Part shown: in pieces, positions 1 through 11,648 of the stretch
How the letters are laid out: each line of letters begins with the position of its first letter
How positions within the stretch are numbered: the first letter of the stretch is position 1
Assembly: GCA_015680685.1 (NCBI GenBank)
Contig: MNCI01004338.1
Span: 10,316 to 74,315 of the forward strand
Direction: 5' to 3'
Length of the DNA stretch: 64,000 bases
Origin: Gnetum montanum
Taxonomy: Eukaryota; Streptophyta; Gnetopsida; Gnetales; Gnetaceae
Made by a program: the position numbers and the translations under genes
Notes under the pieces: model-generated
Database searches by the model: none
What the model saw: only the letters and a program-made list of their open reading frames with translations
What the model was told of the DNA's origin: nothing

Positions 1-188
1 TTGACACAGATAAAATTATACTGCTCGGGTGTAAGAGTTGCGTGAATAGGGCCTTTTCCTTATAGCTTGAGGGATTGGCGTGTAGGGCCTTGTGGATTTA
101 TGTGTTTAGTAATGGTTATGGATTCCATAGCAATCACAGGGTTTGAAGCAATTGGTAGTGTTACTGGATTGACTTGGGAAGATTCCAT
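1..188 (-). pseudogene. gag: gag N-terminus of element A (partial)
   Basis: The ATG is at 188 on the minus strand. The peptide opens MESSQ, as in element B (21345) and element C (38944), followed by a variable Ser/Thr-rich stretch and the conserved words NPQGPT and EQYNFI seen in B. A stop after about 40 codons interrupts the frame before the conserved part, which is readable in the same direction up to the window edge. This N-terminal region lies before the Retrotrans_gag core. Its function is unknown beyond being part of the capsid polyprotein. It starts about 190 nt from the primer-binding site, a normal leader length. Confidence 0.7.
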
Positions 189-353
189 GATAAATGTGAA
201 TGGACTGGGATAGACAAATGGAGTTGGATCATAAGCAGTTGTAGTATGGGGTAACACAAGCTTAGTGTGATTAACAGGGATGAAGAGACTCAAATGGGCA
301 AGATGGATGAGTTTTGATAGGTAGTGAGGTTTTAACCAATAACAAGAAAGTGG

Positions 354-370
354 CCCTCCTTCTAGCGCCA
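354..370 (-). promoter_or_regulatory. Primer-binding site of element A
   Basis: Minus-strand TGGCGCTAGAAGGAGGG, 6 nt inside the LTR end at 377. The same 17-mer sits at the same place in element C, and a decayed version is in element B. I cannot name the tRNA with certainty. Confidence 0.75.
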
Positions 371-376
371 AAAAAC

Positions 377-2242
377 TGTACTGTCCTAAATCGTCGGTGT
401 AAGGCTGGAAGGGAAAAAAACACCGAGAGATCGCCAGGCAGCCACAGCTGACCCTGCCTTCGCTTGAGGGCAAGTTGGAAAAGGGAACGAAGGCAAAGTG
501 CCTTAGATGGTTTGCACGTAAATCAACCAAGGACTTCCCTGAGCGTAAGCTATGGCTAGCACTAGGGTTATTGTGAATGATGTAAACAGGATGTAAACGG
601 AATGCAAACAGTGACACAAAAATGTAAACAGAGTGTACTGAATTATAAATAAAGTGCAAATCAAGCTATATTGTAAACAAAGCATAAACCGAAGTAAATA
701 ATGTAAANTCCCCTGATTTATGTGAATTGACAGGGTATTTATAAGGTTGGGATGGGCTCCAGCATAGAATTTGAGAATGGAATCAATGGCTGAGAGATGA
801 GAGGAAAGTGGATCTGGTAACATGTGTCCAATGGACAGTTGTGCTTGGGTTGGATGCATGTTGGTGAGAGTTGGATATGTGTCGAACAGTTGTGCATGAG
901 TTGGATGTGTGTTGGCAAACTACATTCTTGACCAGGTACATCGGTTTTTACAATTTATGGGCTATTCAAGCCCATGAAAGTACATTTAATTTAAACATGA
1001 GGGCCTAACATGCCCACACATGTCGATTTACAATGAAATGTACAACAAGAGAAATTTGACCCCCATTTGCGTGAAACTTCTTTGTTCTTGAGTCTTTCTG
1101 AAATTTTCTGGCATGTTCTGAAAGTTGCTGATGTTGATAATTCTCTGCCATTTTCTGAAATTTTCTGGAAGTTGATGAATAGTATTCACGCGATGAATAG
1201 TGTTTTACATAGTGAATAGTGTTTACGCAATGAATAGTATTCACGCGATGAATAGTGTTTGACGCAGTGAATAGTGTTTGATGCAGTGAATAGTGTTTGA
1301 CGTAGTGAATAGTGATTACACATCCTTATGCTCTGCAGCGTAAGAAAATGTAGCCACAGCGTAATCAACCGAAAACATCTCTTTTTAAGGCACGAATTTT
1401 GATTTTCCAGAAGTTGCTGATGCTGAGGATCTTCTACCATTTTCTGAAAATTTTCTGAAATTTTCTGAAACTTCGATAAATAGTGTTTGTGCAGTGAATA
1501 GTGTTTTACACTGATGAATAGTGATTATGCATCCTTATGCTCTACAACGTAAGAAAATGTAGCTGCAGCGTAATCAACTGAAAACACCTCTTTTAAGGCC
1601 CAAATTTTGATTTTCCAGAAGTTGTTGATGCTGAGGATCTTCTGCCATTTTCTGAAACTTTTCTGGAATTTTCTGAAACTTCGATGAATAGTGTTTGTGC
1701 GGTGAATAGTGTTTTACGTAGTGAATAGTATTCACGTGATGAATAGTGTTTTATCCAATGAATAGTATTTGACATAATGAATAGTGTTTCACGTAGTGAA
1801 TAGTGTTTTACGCTGATGAATAGTGATTACACATCCTTACGCTCTATAGCGTAAGAAAATGTAGCCGCAGCATAATCAACCGAAAACACCTCTTTTAAGG
1901 CCTGAATTTTGATTTTCTAGAAGTTGGAAGCTGCTGGAGACCTTAGTGAAGGTCACGGGGGTCCTTGTGCTTGATTTCGGCCTATTTTGACTTAGTTTCG
2001 GGGCCCCAAAAGTTGGTGACGCTGATCCTTACGTTTTGCAGTGTAAGCATAGCGCAAGCACATTGTACTTAGCAAAAATTGCACTTTTTGACCTTGAAAT
2101 GGATGATTCTTGATACCGAGACTTGCCGTCGTGATCTGTGGGCCCCAGGGGGACCTTGCTTGCTCCATGGTGGGCTGCTTGAAGCCATTTCAGAGGCTCT
2201 AAAGTTGTCTGGAAGTGTTGCTAAAATTTTTGTGGTGTTTCA
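377..2242 (-). repeat. 5' LTR of element A, with internal tandem expansion
   Basis: The LTR is 1866 bp. On the minus strand it begins TGAAACACC at 2242 and ends TACA at 377. The terminal sequences match the LTRs of elements B and C. A TATA-like TATAAATA (minus) lies at 735-742. The middle (about 1140-1935) is expanded. It has many short units of the form TGAATAGTGTTT separated by ACGCA/ACGYA-like steps, and three copies of a longer block (about 1307-1460, 1515-1660, 1818-1935) containing CAGCGTAAGAAAATGTAG. A single N is at 707. Confidence 0.85.
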
Positions 2243-4116
2243 ATTAATATTTTCTAATTTTTGTTTACAACATCATTAGTACATTTGTTAATTCTTGAAC
2301 ATTTTACACTTTCTTTTATAATTTTTTTATTCTGATGTGATTTTCTAACTTTTTTGTTAATAAGTGCCAAGCACAGTGGTAATTCATTGCTTGATGGTGG
2401 TATGTACTATTTTGTTATTTAATTATTGATGTCTAGATTCTAACTTTGAATTTTGTTATTGATAATGAGGACATGATTTCTTTTCATGCAATAGGCAGTG
2501 AGTCCACAACATCCACCCATCCACAAACTCTATGGTTTTCCTTGTTCTGGAAATGTGTAGTCCCTTTTTTATTAACAAAATTATAATGAATTTGTGACTT
2601 TGGAAATTTCCAAAATTGGAAAGGATTCAAAAGTTTAAGTAGGGTGTGACTTCAAAGGGATTCGGTATTCTTTGTGATTTTCTACTTGCTTAGTTGCATG
2701 TGTGTTTTCATGGATTTCTTACCATTCCATGTCAACCAATAAAGAAAGTTGAATAAGTCTATGCATGGTGTAGTTCTCGTAAAAAATAAATGAAAAATTT
2801 AAAGGATCTCACTTAGACATAATAAACAAATAAGTCTTTGCATGGTGTTGTTCCCATTTAAAAAAAAATTTGATGTAAATTCAAAGCACACCACTTAGAC
2901 AAAATAAATAGGCTACACACATTGGTTATGGGGCTATAAAGATATGTTACCTATGCCTAAAGGTCCCCTCTAACTAAGGCCCTTCCTCACTTCCTACTTC
3001 TCTTTTCTTCTCTAATAACAAATACTGATTGTTTTGTGGAAGCACTCTTGTGTCTCAGGGGGGTGAACTGGTCTTAGAATGACAATGCAAAGTCATTGAA
3101 TGTGGTTGGTTTCAGTTTGGACTAAGGATGGATCTTATCAAGTCATTTAACCATAAAATTCACAAGGGACTTCATGTAACCTTAATTAAGAGCTCCATTC
3201 CACTCTCTCTTGTCCATTTATGCTTTCCATGTTTTACCTCACTATCAGTTTCATGTTCTTGTTTAATGTCCTAGTTTGATGTGTCAAAATTCTTAGGTAG
3301 TTTCTTCCAGGTTTTTGTACTTAACCTTTTGTAACCATTAATCATCCATAGATCCTACGAACTCCTCGGTTTGAAGTTATGCAAGGACAATAAAAGGCCT
3401 GTGCCTGCTTTGGAGAGGATCCACTTGCATATCTATTGGTTGGGTTAGTTAAGTTTTTTATTCTTAAACACTCTTATAATCAAATCCTTTTTTTTACCTC
3501 ATCGATGACATATAATTGTGCGCATCTTCACAACGTTTTTTAGTAAAACCTTTTATTGTTACTATTGTCAATTCTTACACCCTCTTTAAGCATTTCATCC
3601 TATTTAAAATTTTTCAAATTTAATGAACTACATATCTATTTTACCCTATTTGTCAATCTTCTTGCTAACACTACTAAAGGAATTAATCTATCACAATCAC
3701 AACCTAGTCAAGTGTAACCATCGATGAGACAAGGTACTTACTAGTTATGTGTTATACATTGCATACTAATTTGCGATTTTTTTATGATTGTAGTGGGAAG
3801 CAAGGACTGGAAGTGGGACTATCTTCACCAAAAGATGATGTGGTAGTACCACACAATGAGGACCATTCATGATTGTTGGATCTTCTCTCACTCTTTAGTT
3901 GCCAAGAGGTGTGGATGTGAATTTTAGCCAAGGTGTTCTCTTCTCTTGCCATAAACACCAAATTTTATAAAAGATTATATATCTGTACACTTGGGCACTC
4001 AGAGTTTGTTTTTTCCATCTAAGTCAATTTTTATGTCAGTCAATAATCCCATACCTTCGCAATATTTTGTAAGGAACTTGTTCCTCCTCTTCTTCACTTG
4101 AGGACAAGCTTTCATT

Positions 4117-4130
4117 CAGTCATGGGGGCA
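4117..4130 (+). promoter_or_regulatory. Polypurine tract of element E
   Basis: CAGTCATGGGGGCA sits directly before the LTR start TGATGA. The same sequence precedes the 3' LTR of element F (50917-50930), and a close variant precedes that of element D on the minus strand. Confidence 0.8.
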
Positions 4131-4982
4131 TGATGAGTCATAATTTAACTAGCTCTGATATTGGAGCCCATGATGCATTATTGGATATCTAATATCGCAA
4201 GGTATATGCTAGACTATAAATATAGTGCTCGGGCTCACAATTTTTCAGAAGTTTTTAGTTGAATTTTTCATAGTCTTTTGCATAGAGTAGTGAAGCTCTT
4301 ATAGTTTGTTTTCTCCAAAGTTAGAATATTTTTGAGTGCTTGTAGTAGGAGTCTGAGTGTGTATGGATCTTTGTTCAAACACTAATGTACCTAAGCACAA
4401 CAATGTGATAGGAATAAAAATGAACCCTTTTGATCATCCTTGCATGACTAAGAATAGATTAATGTTTCCTTGATGCATTTAATATTCATGTACTTTATTT
4501 TCATGCACTTCACTTTAATGCACTTTAATTAAGCAATTAATTTCCAATTGTTAATGAATGCAAGCATGACCACCTCGAGCATACATGTAGCACTTAGTAA
4601 CCTAGAAACACATAATGTTTGGTAATCTCATAGGGCTATATGTGTTCAAGATGTATCCAAGAAAGTGGGATAGGTACTTGTGTTAGGCTAGCTAGGCTAT
4701 AGATGAATTAGATCTTAAATTACTTTACCTTTCATTCTTGTTGTAGGCAATTAAACTTATAAAATGAAAAATGATAAAAATCAAATACCTTGGTTACACT
4801 TAACCATATAATTGTACTTCACAAGTGGAACTAGGAAGACAATGAATGTTCTCAATGTCCATCTCACTTCCTAGAAGAACTAGTGCACTAGAGAACTATA
4901 GGTCCATAAAATTTGACCGAATCACACATGAACACATTAGTGATTTATATGGTTGGGCATAAGGGTATTTCACCGCTCATCA
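4131..4982 (+). repeat. 3' LTR of element E
   Basis: The LTR is 852 bp, from TGATGAGTC to CTCATCA. Its ends match the F LTRs (17519, 50931) and the D LTR (57279, inverted). The U3 start has GATATTGG and GGATATC words near 4160-4200. A TATA box TATAAATA is at 4215-4222. A late region with cctagaaacac and the end words ATATGGTTGGGCATA and CTCATCA is shared with F. No coding sequence is present. Confidence 0.85.
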
Positions 4983-5770
4983 GTTGTCACAACTTGTGCC
5001 CAATTACAACTTGTTCAAATAAAGACATTATTCAACTATCACACATCACACTACAGGCATTCACTCTCTATCACTAAGTCTATGTCTAAGAAATCAAACT
5101 GTAAGAGTTCTGTTACTGGCGGAATGAAAAGTTGTAGGATTGTGTGCCCAAGTGTCATATTTATAGGGTTGCACACATCTTGAGACATTGTATTAATGAT
5201 GGTGTATCATGTGTAGTGACTTTGTATAAACAACATCATCAATATGATGTTGTTGCTACAATGTCACATTGTGATGAAATTTGACTTTATTAACTACTCA
5301 TGATCATTCCACTAAATTCTGTATGAGGAAAAAGTAAATATTAAACTAAATACATGGAAAAAAAATTGCATTAAAAGTAAATTCTATTCTAAGTCAAAGT
5401 GCTACAATGATATGGAGTAATCTAGGTCTTTATTGTCATTCATGCTAAATGGTTAGGTACATAACACTTGAATAAAGACTTTGGATAATTACTTCAAACC
5501 ACACTATAGGCACTCATTGACTATTCTAAGTGTTATGAGGAAGAACTACAAGAGTTTTGTTACAACTGCTAATCAAACAATGAATAAACATGGTGGGTGA
5601 GCCATATTTATAAGTATTTTTTGTGACTAGATGAACATAGATGCATCAACACAACATAGTCTTAGTCAAGTAGGCAACATCAACACATCAATGTTGACTA
5701 AGCCTATATGAAATTGCACTTTTATTATTCATCACCAATGTATCAAAAAATATATGTAAATAATGAATCA
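4983..5770 (-). repeat. Two diverged inverted LTR remnants next to element E
   Basis: About 5000-5230 and about 5450-5640 are similar to each other (AATAAAGAC, CACTATAGGCA or CACTACAGGCA, AAGAGTT, CATATTTATA). They also resemble the D LTR in its plus-strand reading (57840-58020). They are minus-oriented fragments of the same LTR family, without clear ends. The simplest reading is that E inserted beside or into an older inverted LTR. Confidence 0.5.
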
Positions 5771-8639
5771 AGGGTCCAAACCTCAAGATACATAACCATA
5801 AATATCAGCATAAGAAAGATATTAGAATTCACTAGCATACATCACTAGCCATAATACAATATATAAAACTAGATCATATTATATATTGTATTAGCTATTA
5901 GCAAGCTTCGCTTAAGTCCTCATCATCTTAGAATTGACAGTGGAAGATGGATTTAACTTCCCTAAGAAGAGTGCATTTCTAGGTTGTGCATATCAAGAGC
6001 CCTTAAAGATGAGTTATATGTATTTCTTTCTTGTGCTATGATTACCTACTTGAGACAATGGTATAGTATTATAGCTTAAATCCTTTATGATTTTTTTTAT
6101 GCCTCCATTGGTGCTTGGTCAATTTCTAAAGTCTATCTTTAATTTTCATGAAAATGCAATATTTGTTCAATAGATCTTATGGGTCTTCACATATAATAAA
6201 GCTTCATTTCATTTCACATTAAAATACAACCTTTTGATAAAGTACCTAACATAAGAACAAAAATAAAAAACCTAAGATCATAGGAGTATTACATGTTCTA
6301 TTACCATGTGTTCTACTCCATTGTAAAGGCAACAACTGTTGATGAGAGACCATGTTTAATTGTTAATAAACGTTAACAATAAAGTTAATGAAATGTGACA
6401 TCAATGTATCTATATTAATGTTTTTTATTTTTCATGTATATTTTGGTATCATTTTGATAACAGACCAGCGACATCATTTAACAAATTGTATTTCAATTTC
6501 TTGTACACAAAAGCATTACAATCGTAATTGACCACCTTTAACATAAACTCGGATTTTCACGTGGGTGATGAGCTATCCTAGACACGGACACGATCGACGT
6601 TCGTTTTAGCTGGCTTTCTAACCCTTCCGTCAGTATCGATGTTCGTTCTAGGTCACCTTTTAACCCTTCGGTTATTCACGTAGTCGAAGATCTCGAAAGG
6701 TGAAAGGACATATATGTACTTTACAATAGACTCGTATACAAAAACTATGTACGACGGTTAAATATGGTAACTCGTCCTCACACCTTGACATTTAGAAATA
6801 AATTATTGTCAAATATTACTACCTCGGTGGTTTTTCTTCCGAGCAGGAGAAAAGCCTTTACATGGCTGTAGCACAAGTCGATGCAAATAAAATAAAAATT
6901 TTATCTGCTATGTGACCCGAATTTTTTCTGTAAAAATATATTTCTGTACCGGACATGAAAGTAATTGCAACGTTTTTACTCCTTTTACGGAAACGGCTTT
7001 TTGAGGTAAGTAAGTTCAGCGGTCGAAAACGCGTTGACTTTTTCCTTGCGAATTTCATAACATTAATGGGTGGAACACGCAAGCTGCGAATATACTGCAG
7101 CTTTTCCTTTAACTACTTATGTTGCCCAAACCACTTATGATTTTTTACTTCAGGAAAATGCCTCCAATCAAGAAAATTTGGATGGGTTGAGAAAATAAAG
7201 CAATAAAAATTTTCGATGCTGATAAACACTCTGTATAATCCTGATCGATTAAGGAATGAAAAACAATGAAATTTTACATTCAAAAGCTATATGCAAGTGT
7301 TTTGAGGATGAAAATAAAGTTCTACCGATGCACCAGCCAAGTTTGTATACAATTTTGGTGAAAACAATATACACGTGTTTTTACTTTTATTTATTTATAG
7401 GGAACTCTGCCCGGATCTATGCATCAAAAGAATCCGATTCATGGAAGCCAGGAATCGAGGATTCATGATTCTGAACGTGTTTGGGTACGTGTGCCTCAAG
7501 AAAAGTGGGGAGGGTTCGTAGCCAGGACGTGATAGAGAAAATTTAAATATATTAGTTTTTTAAAAAATTATATTCCATATATCATAAAAATACATTGTAA
7601 AATATAGAACAATGTAAATTCAAAATATTGTTACTGCTTAAAAATTGCACAGAAGATTGCAATATCACCATTAAATTGAAGCAAGAAAATTTGCAAAGGT
7701 ATGGAGGGCATTGAATCCATTTCTGGCCAAACATATAATTTCTGCAACAACCAAAATGACAGCAATAAAATGAAACCCCTTTGTTACTCAATCCAATATT
7801 TTCCAAAAATGAAATTAAGCCTCAAGCCTCAACCAAATTTATAACAACTTAACTAAACTAGGCATAGCCATGAGCTTGCATATGGCCATTGGCCATGTGC
7901 TGGTGGGCTTTGTTGCTTTAAAGCAAACAGATTTTTAAAATAGTTGAACAAGCATCCATGACTCATGACCCATGACGATGACCCTGTTTTGTTTTTTCTT
8001 TTTTCAGCAGAGATACGAGAAAAAGAGCAAAAACCAGCAATGAACAATAAACACGCGTGAATGTGTGAGTCATGGCGGAACCTTTGACGCTCCCAAAGGC
8101 AAGCCAATCCATGCGAATGCAATGTTTTCCTCGCACGCCCCGCCCCGTCCAAAACTTGATTTCCGTATGAGCCATACTTGCCCCTTCGGCCTTCGGTTAC
8201 CATAGTAGCCCTTTCCTGATTTCCGTGTGTTTATTTATTCGTACTTCCTTGTTTTCTGTGGTCCGTCTCATGCCGATGCCATGAATCTTGATTGCTTGCT
8301 TGCCACTTAACAATGAAATGAAATTTTTGTAAGATTCAGAACAGGAGAAGATACGTAAGATTTTAATGCAAAACGCAGACATCACTAAAAAGGCATGAAC
8401 AATACGAGGCAAGGCAGGGTGACCATTTCAATGTATATGTACAAATCCAGACAAAATTTCATTAAAAATTATGAAATACGTACCCATTGCGAATTTAATG
8501 CGTTTCTGTACGCGCTCCCGAATGCGACGCGAACCGTTCCTGAAAATTTGTCTGGAATCGCGAGGGTGGTAATATCTGAAAAGATAAGCGGGTTCTCAGT
8601 GTAGTTATGATTGCAAGGATGAGAAGAAGAATCTGCCTT
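5771..8639. other. Intergenic DNA with no gene recognised
   Basis: The DNA is AT-rich to about 6540. It is then visibly richer in CpG (for example GATCGACGTTCG near 6590 and several CGs around 8080-8210) than the retroelement DNA, as expected near genes. A pair of about 46 bp direct repeats is at 6590-6675. The longest open stretch (7853-8203, minus, 116 codons) shows no domain and no good context, so I do not call it. Confidence 0.5.
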
Positions 8640-8659
8640 ATCATCAACGGAGAATGACA

Positions 8660-9375
8660 CTTTCATCGAGCTTTTTCGAAAGTGCTTCTGCTCATTGCAT
8701 TTCAAAAAAGAATTTTTTCAAGGATATAGGAAAAGAATTTTGCTTAAAAGAAAATTGCATTTTGAAAAGAATAAGAAAAACCTGTGTCTTAACTACTATG
8801 TATATTGATTGTGTCAACTTATTTATCTTAGATGATCATCATCAGTCACACTTTGTTCCTGGATTAGATGTTGACAAACAAGGATCCAACTTAAAAACAT
8901 TTGTTTAAGTAAATAAAAAATTATATCAGTCTAGATACATAGAATAGTGGGAACAATAGACTGCTGGCTAACGAAAACTCATTTTGAAAAAGAATCCATG
9001 ATTCATGACAGAAATCTTTTACCCTTTTTGTTTATAAGTAAAGGTTGTGCTACCAGCTTCAAGTTATTTTGTCAAAATAAACAAAAAAATTCTTTATAAA
9101 TGCTTTTCGGTAGAAAAATATTTTTTAAAAGTGCGTTTCCACAACGTGTTTTGAAAATTTTTTTTTTCAAGGATCGAGAGGAAAGGAATCTTCCTTAAAA
9201 GTGCGTCCCCACAGAGCGTTTTGAAAAAGAAGTGCTTTCTAAGGATCGACAAAAGGAATCCTCCTTGAAAGTGCGTCTCCCCAACGCGAAACGCGTTTTG
9301 ATAAAGAATCGAGATAGGAATCTTCCTCGAAAGTGCACAACGCGACAAAGCGTTTTAGAAAAAAAAAAAAACTTC
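8660..9375 (+). repeat. Diverged tandem array upstream of the DUF247 gene
   Basis: Four clear units lie at 9129-9372, with the word GTGCR at 9131, 9201, 9271 and 9333 (spacing 70, 70, 62). Each unit has AAAGTGCGT, then ACARCGCGTTTTGA, then AAGGATCGA, then GGAATCTTCCTT. A weaker relative is at 8660-8765 (GTGCTTCTG at 8681). The array ends about 130 bp before the first possible start of the gene, so it is in promoter position. It is CpG-rich compared with its surroundings. Confidence 0.75.
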
Positions 9376-9507
9376 TTCATGCAGAAGAAAACCTATATGA
9401 AGCAGCAAACCGATCTGTGTTTTGAGTATTTCCGCGACATCAGCTGAGGAAACACTGAAGAGGAAGATAAAAGTTTCAGTTTCAGTTAGAACTTAGAAGT
9501 AACAGAG

Positions 9508-9777
9508 ATGGAACAACAGATTGCTAACAAGCTGAGTTTGAATTCCTCGGAAGTAAGAATGGAAGTATCAGAGGCGGAAGAAGAAGGCACAGAAGACGAG
9601 GGTAGTAGTGGCGGATCTCAACAGAAAAAATACAGGCATGATAAGCACGAAGAATTGCTGGAACGTATTAGGCAGTGTAGATGCCAAACGACGGGAGACC
9701 TTCCATATTTGCATCCCCATTTTCCGTGTTTAGTGACAAGGAAAAGCATCATTACCTTCCCGAATTTGTTGGCATAG
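9508..9777 (+). pseudogene. Acidic leader ORF before DUF247, out of frame with it
   Basis: An 89-codon ORF opens at 9508 with an acidic stretch (SEAEEEGTEDEG, about residues 21-34), then Gly/Ser and Lys/His-rich parts and a helix-like HEELLERIRQ (about residues 48-57). DUF247 proteins often have such a variable leader before the conserved region, and HEELLERIRQ lies where that leader should join it. The conserved DUF247 frame starts at 9681, +2 relative to this ORF, with TAG just before its ATG. Either a 1-2 nt indel broke the original start, or this is an upstream ORF overlapping the true start. A TATA-like TATATGA lies at 9394-9400. Confidence 0.45.
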
Positions 9778-11648
9778 GGCCTTACCATTTTCACAATCAA
9801 TCCCTTATTTCAAGTCTGTCATACAAGGACGCCGCGGCCAGCTATCTATCAGAAAATGATTACAATTCCATGGTGAGCGTGTTCGAGGACTCTGATGAAA
9901 CAATTCGGGGTTACTATGACAGAGTCATCGAAGATTTTAGCAAGCAAGCATTGGCACGAATGATGGCCAAGGATGCCTGCTTTGTTTCTGAGTGGTCTTA
10001 TGCTCTGTTTTCCGGCAGTCAGCAGCACCAAAATTCTGTGCAGGATATCTCATCACCGTCTTTTACCGTTGACAGCAATAGCATGCTTGTTAGAAACGTA
10101 GTCAAGGACATCATCAAACTCCCCTGTCAAATTCCTCTTCTTCTCGTGGAAGAAGCTTTTCAACGTGGATTTCAACACAAATTGGGAGGGAGAAAACAAT
10201 GCTCTGAAGAATTCAACCGCATGATAAAGGCTTTTTGTGATTTGGTAATGCCTTTGAAGTGTAAGAATAGGGTAGTTCTTGGACAACATCTGCTCTCAAC
10301 GTTAGCGGAATACGTCGTTTCGCTAGACAATCGACGTGTTTTCATCAGGTTCCAACAGGTACGTTATGTATATTAAATGTTTTTATTTTTTATTTTTCAT
10401 TGACAGTGTTAAAATAAGGTCAAAATAAGGTTGGCTGTGTGAATTCTTTTTTACATTCACTTCTATGAAAGAACTAGTTTTCGTTTATTTGTAATTTCTT
10501 TCTATCTTTTCTATGTTTTCATATATTTTTGTTTGTTTGTTTATTTGCAATATCTTTATAGTCTAGTCCATCTTTTAGGTGTCTTGTCTTGGTCTCCTTA
10601 GCTTTTCTGAAACATGCATAGGAACCTTTTTATAGCTCTAACCATTAGATTGATGCCACTCCAAGTCTTCCTTAAATGTTTATCTCTTTTAATAACATTC
10701 AACATACATTCAAGCATATGCATTTCTACTATAATTTGTCGTTAATGATTCTTTTATACTGCCCATGCATAGGAATCTTTTTATAGCTCTAACCATTAGA
10801 TTGATGCCACTCCAAGTCTTCCTTAAATGTTTATCTCTTTTAATAACATTCAACATACATTCAAGCATATGCATTTCTACTATAATTTGCCGTTAATGAT
10901 TCTTTTATACTGCCCAATATTCAACATCATATAAAAATATAAGATAGTAAACCTAATTAAAGTAAAATTTTAACAGTTAAAAATAATGCTTTAATCTTTG
11001 CGGTTGCAGAGGCCTATGATGGTTATGGGGCCAAGGGAATTTAACATTGTGGCAAAGCCAGAGGAGAGAAGAACCAAACGAGGGGAAATTCCGTCGGCTG
11101 CGGAGCTGAGCAAGGTAGGGATTGGTTTCACAAAGTGTCATGGTGGCATCCGATCCATTCACTACAAAAGTCGCAGTAACAGCATAGAATTGCCGCTGCT
11201 GGTGATGGATGACATCTCTGAGACGGTTCTGCATAATTTGATGGCGTACGAGCTTTGTTCACTGAAAAACACAGACAAATACGTGACCAGGTTCTGCCAT
11301 CTCATGAGTCAGCTGATGCGCAGTAAAGAAGACGTAGCAGTGCTGCGGAGGGCCGGCCTGTTTGACAATAAGCTGGGCGATGACCATGAAGTCCTGTGCA
11401 TTTGGAAATCTGTCACCGACTCAGTCCTGGTGCCTTTTGTGAAAAATATTGAAACTATGGAAGCCGAGACGTGGAAAGCTTACGAAGATCGTAAAGTGAC
11501 CAAATGGTGGAACGAATACAAAGACATTTACTTGTCAAGGCCGTGGGTGGCGATCTCCTTGATAGTAGCAGGATTGCTTCTGTTCATGACATTCCTGCAA
11601 GTGTTTGCCCTATTTTGCTCCTCTTGTCTGACCATAAGAGCCAAATAA
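9681..11648 (+). CDS. DUF247 family protein (two exons)
   Basis: DUF247 proteins are plant-specific and often membrane-anchored. Some work in self-incompatibility or growth, but the biochemical role is unknown. Exon 1 is 9681-10358 and exon 2 is 11010-11648. The intron has CAG|GTACGT at the donor and TTGCAG at the acceptor, in phase 0. The product is 438 residues, a usual length. The hallmark GIGPYH is at residues 31-36, LPCQIPLLLVEEAF follows mid-protein, and IPSAAELSKVGIGF opens the second conserved block soon after the splice. The C-terminus has WWNEYKDIYLSRPWVAIS followed by one strong hydrophobic segment (about residues 405-430), the typical single membrane anchor. The start is uncertain: ATG 9681 is preceded at once by TAG, and an out-of-frame leader ORF lies upstream. 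The two exons are otherwise open, so the gene may be active. A broken paralogue is at 53600. Confidence 0.85.
10613..10914 (+). repeat. 151 bp tandem duplication inside the DUF247 intron
   Basis: The block from CATGCATAGGAACC (10613) to TATACTGCC is followed directly by a second copy from 10764 to about 10914 with only a few differences. Both copies are within the 651 bp intron (10359-11009), so splicing signals are untouched. High identity indicates a recent duplication. Confidence 0.85.

Larger units (their letters stand above)
1..2242 (-). mobile_element. Element A: 5' end of a Tat-like Ty3/gypsy retrotransposon, cut by the window edge
   Basis: Read on the minus strand, this is an LTR (2242 to 377), then a primer-binding site, a short leader and the start of gag running off the left end. 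The order matches elements B and C in this window, which share the LTR ends, the TGGCGCTAGAAGGAGGG primer site and the gag start MESSQ. The flanking DNA (from 2243) belongs to element E, so A is inserted in E. Only one end is visible, so the target duplication (candidate ATTAA at 2243-2247) cannot be confirmed. Confidence 0.85.
2243..4982 (+). mobile_element. Element E: 3' portion of an Athila-like retrotransposon
   Basis: This is noncoding internal sequence (2243-4130) followed by a polypurine tract and a 3' LTR. The internal stretch has no ORF of note. It shares blocks with the post-integrase region of element D read on its minus strand: the words AGGGTGTGACTTCAA near 2640 and AGGTCCCCTCTAACTA near 2965 have counterparts around 59660 and 59410. 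The left part of the element is interrupted by element A at 2242/2243. Confidence 0.75.

Noticed and set aside
7853-8203. Minus-strand open frame of 116 codons in a CpG-containing stretch
   Set aside because: No domain, no splice context, no clear codon bias; a second frame overlaps it. Could be a fragment but cannot be supported.
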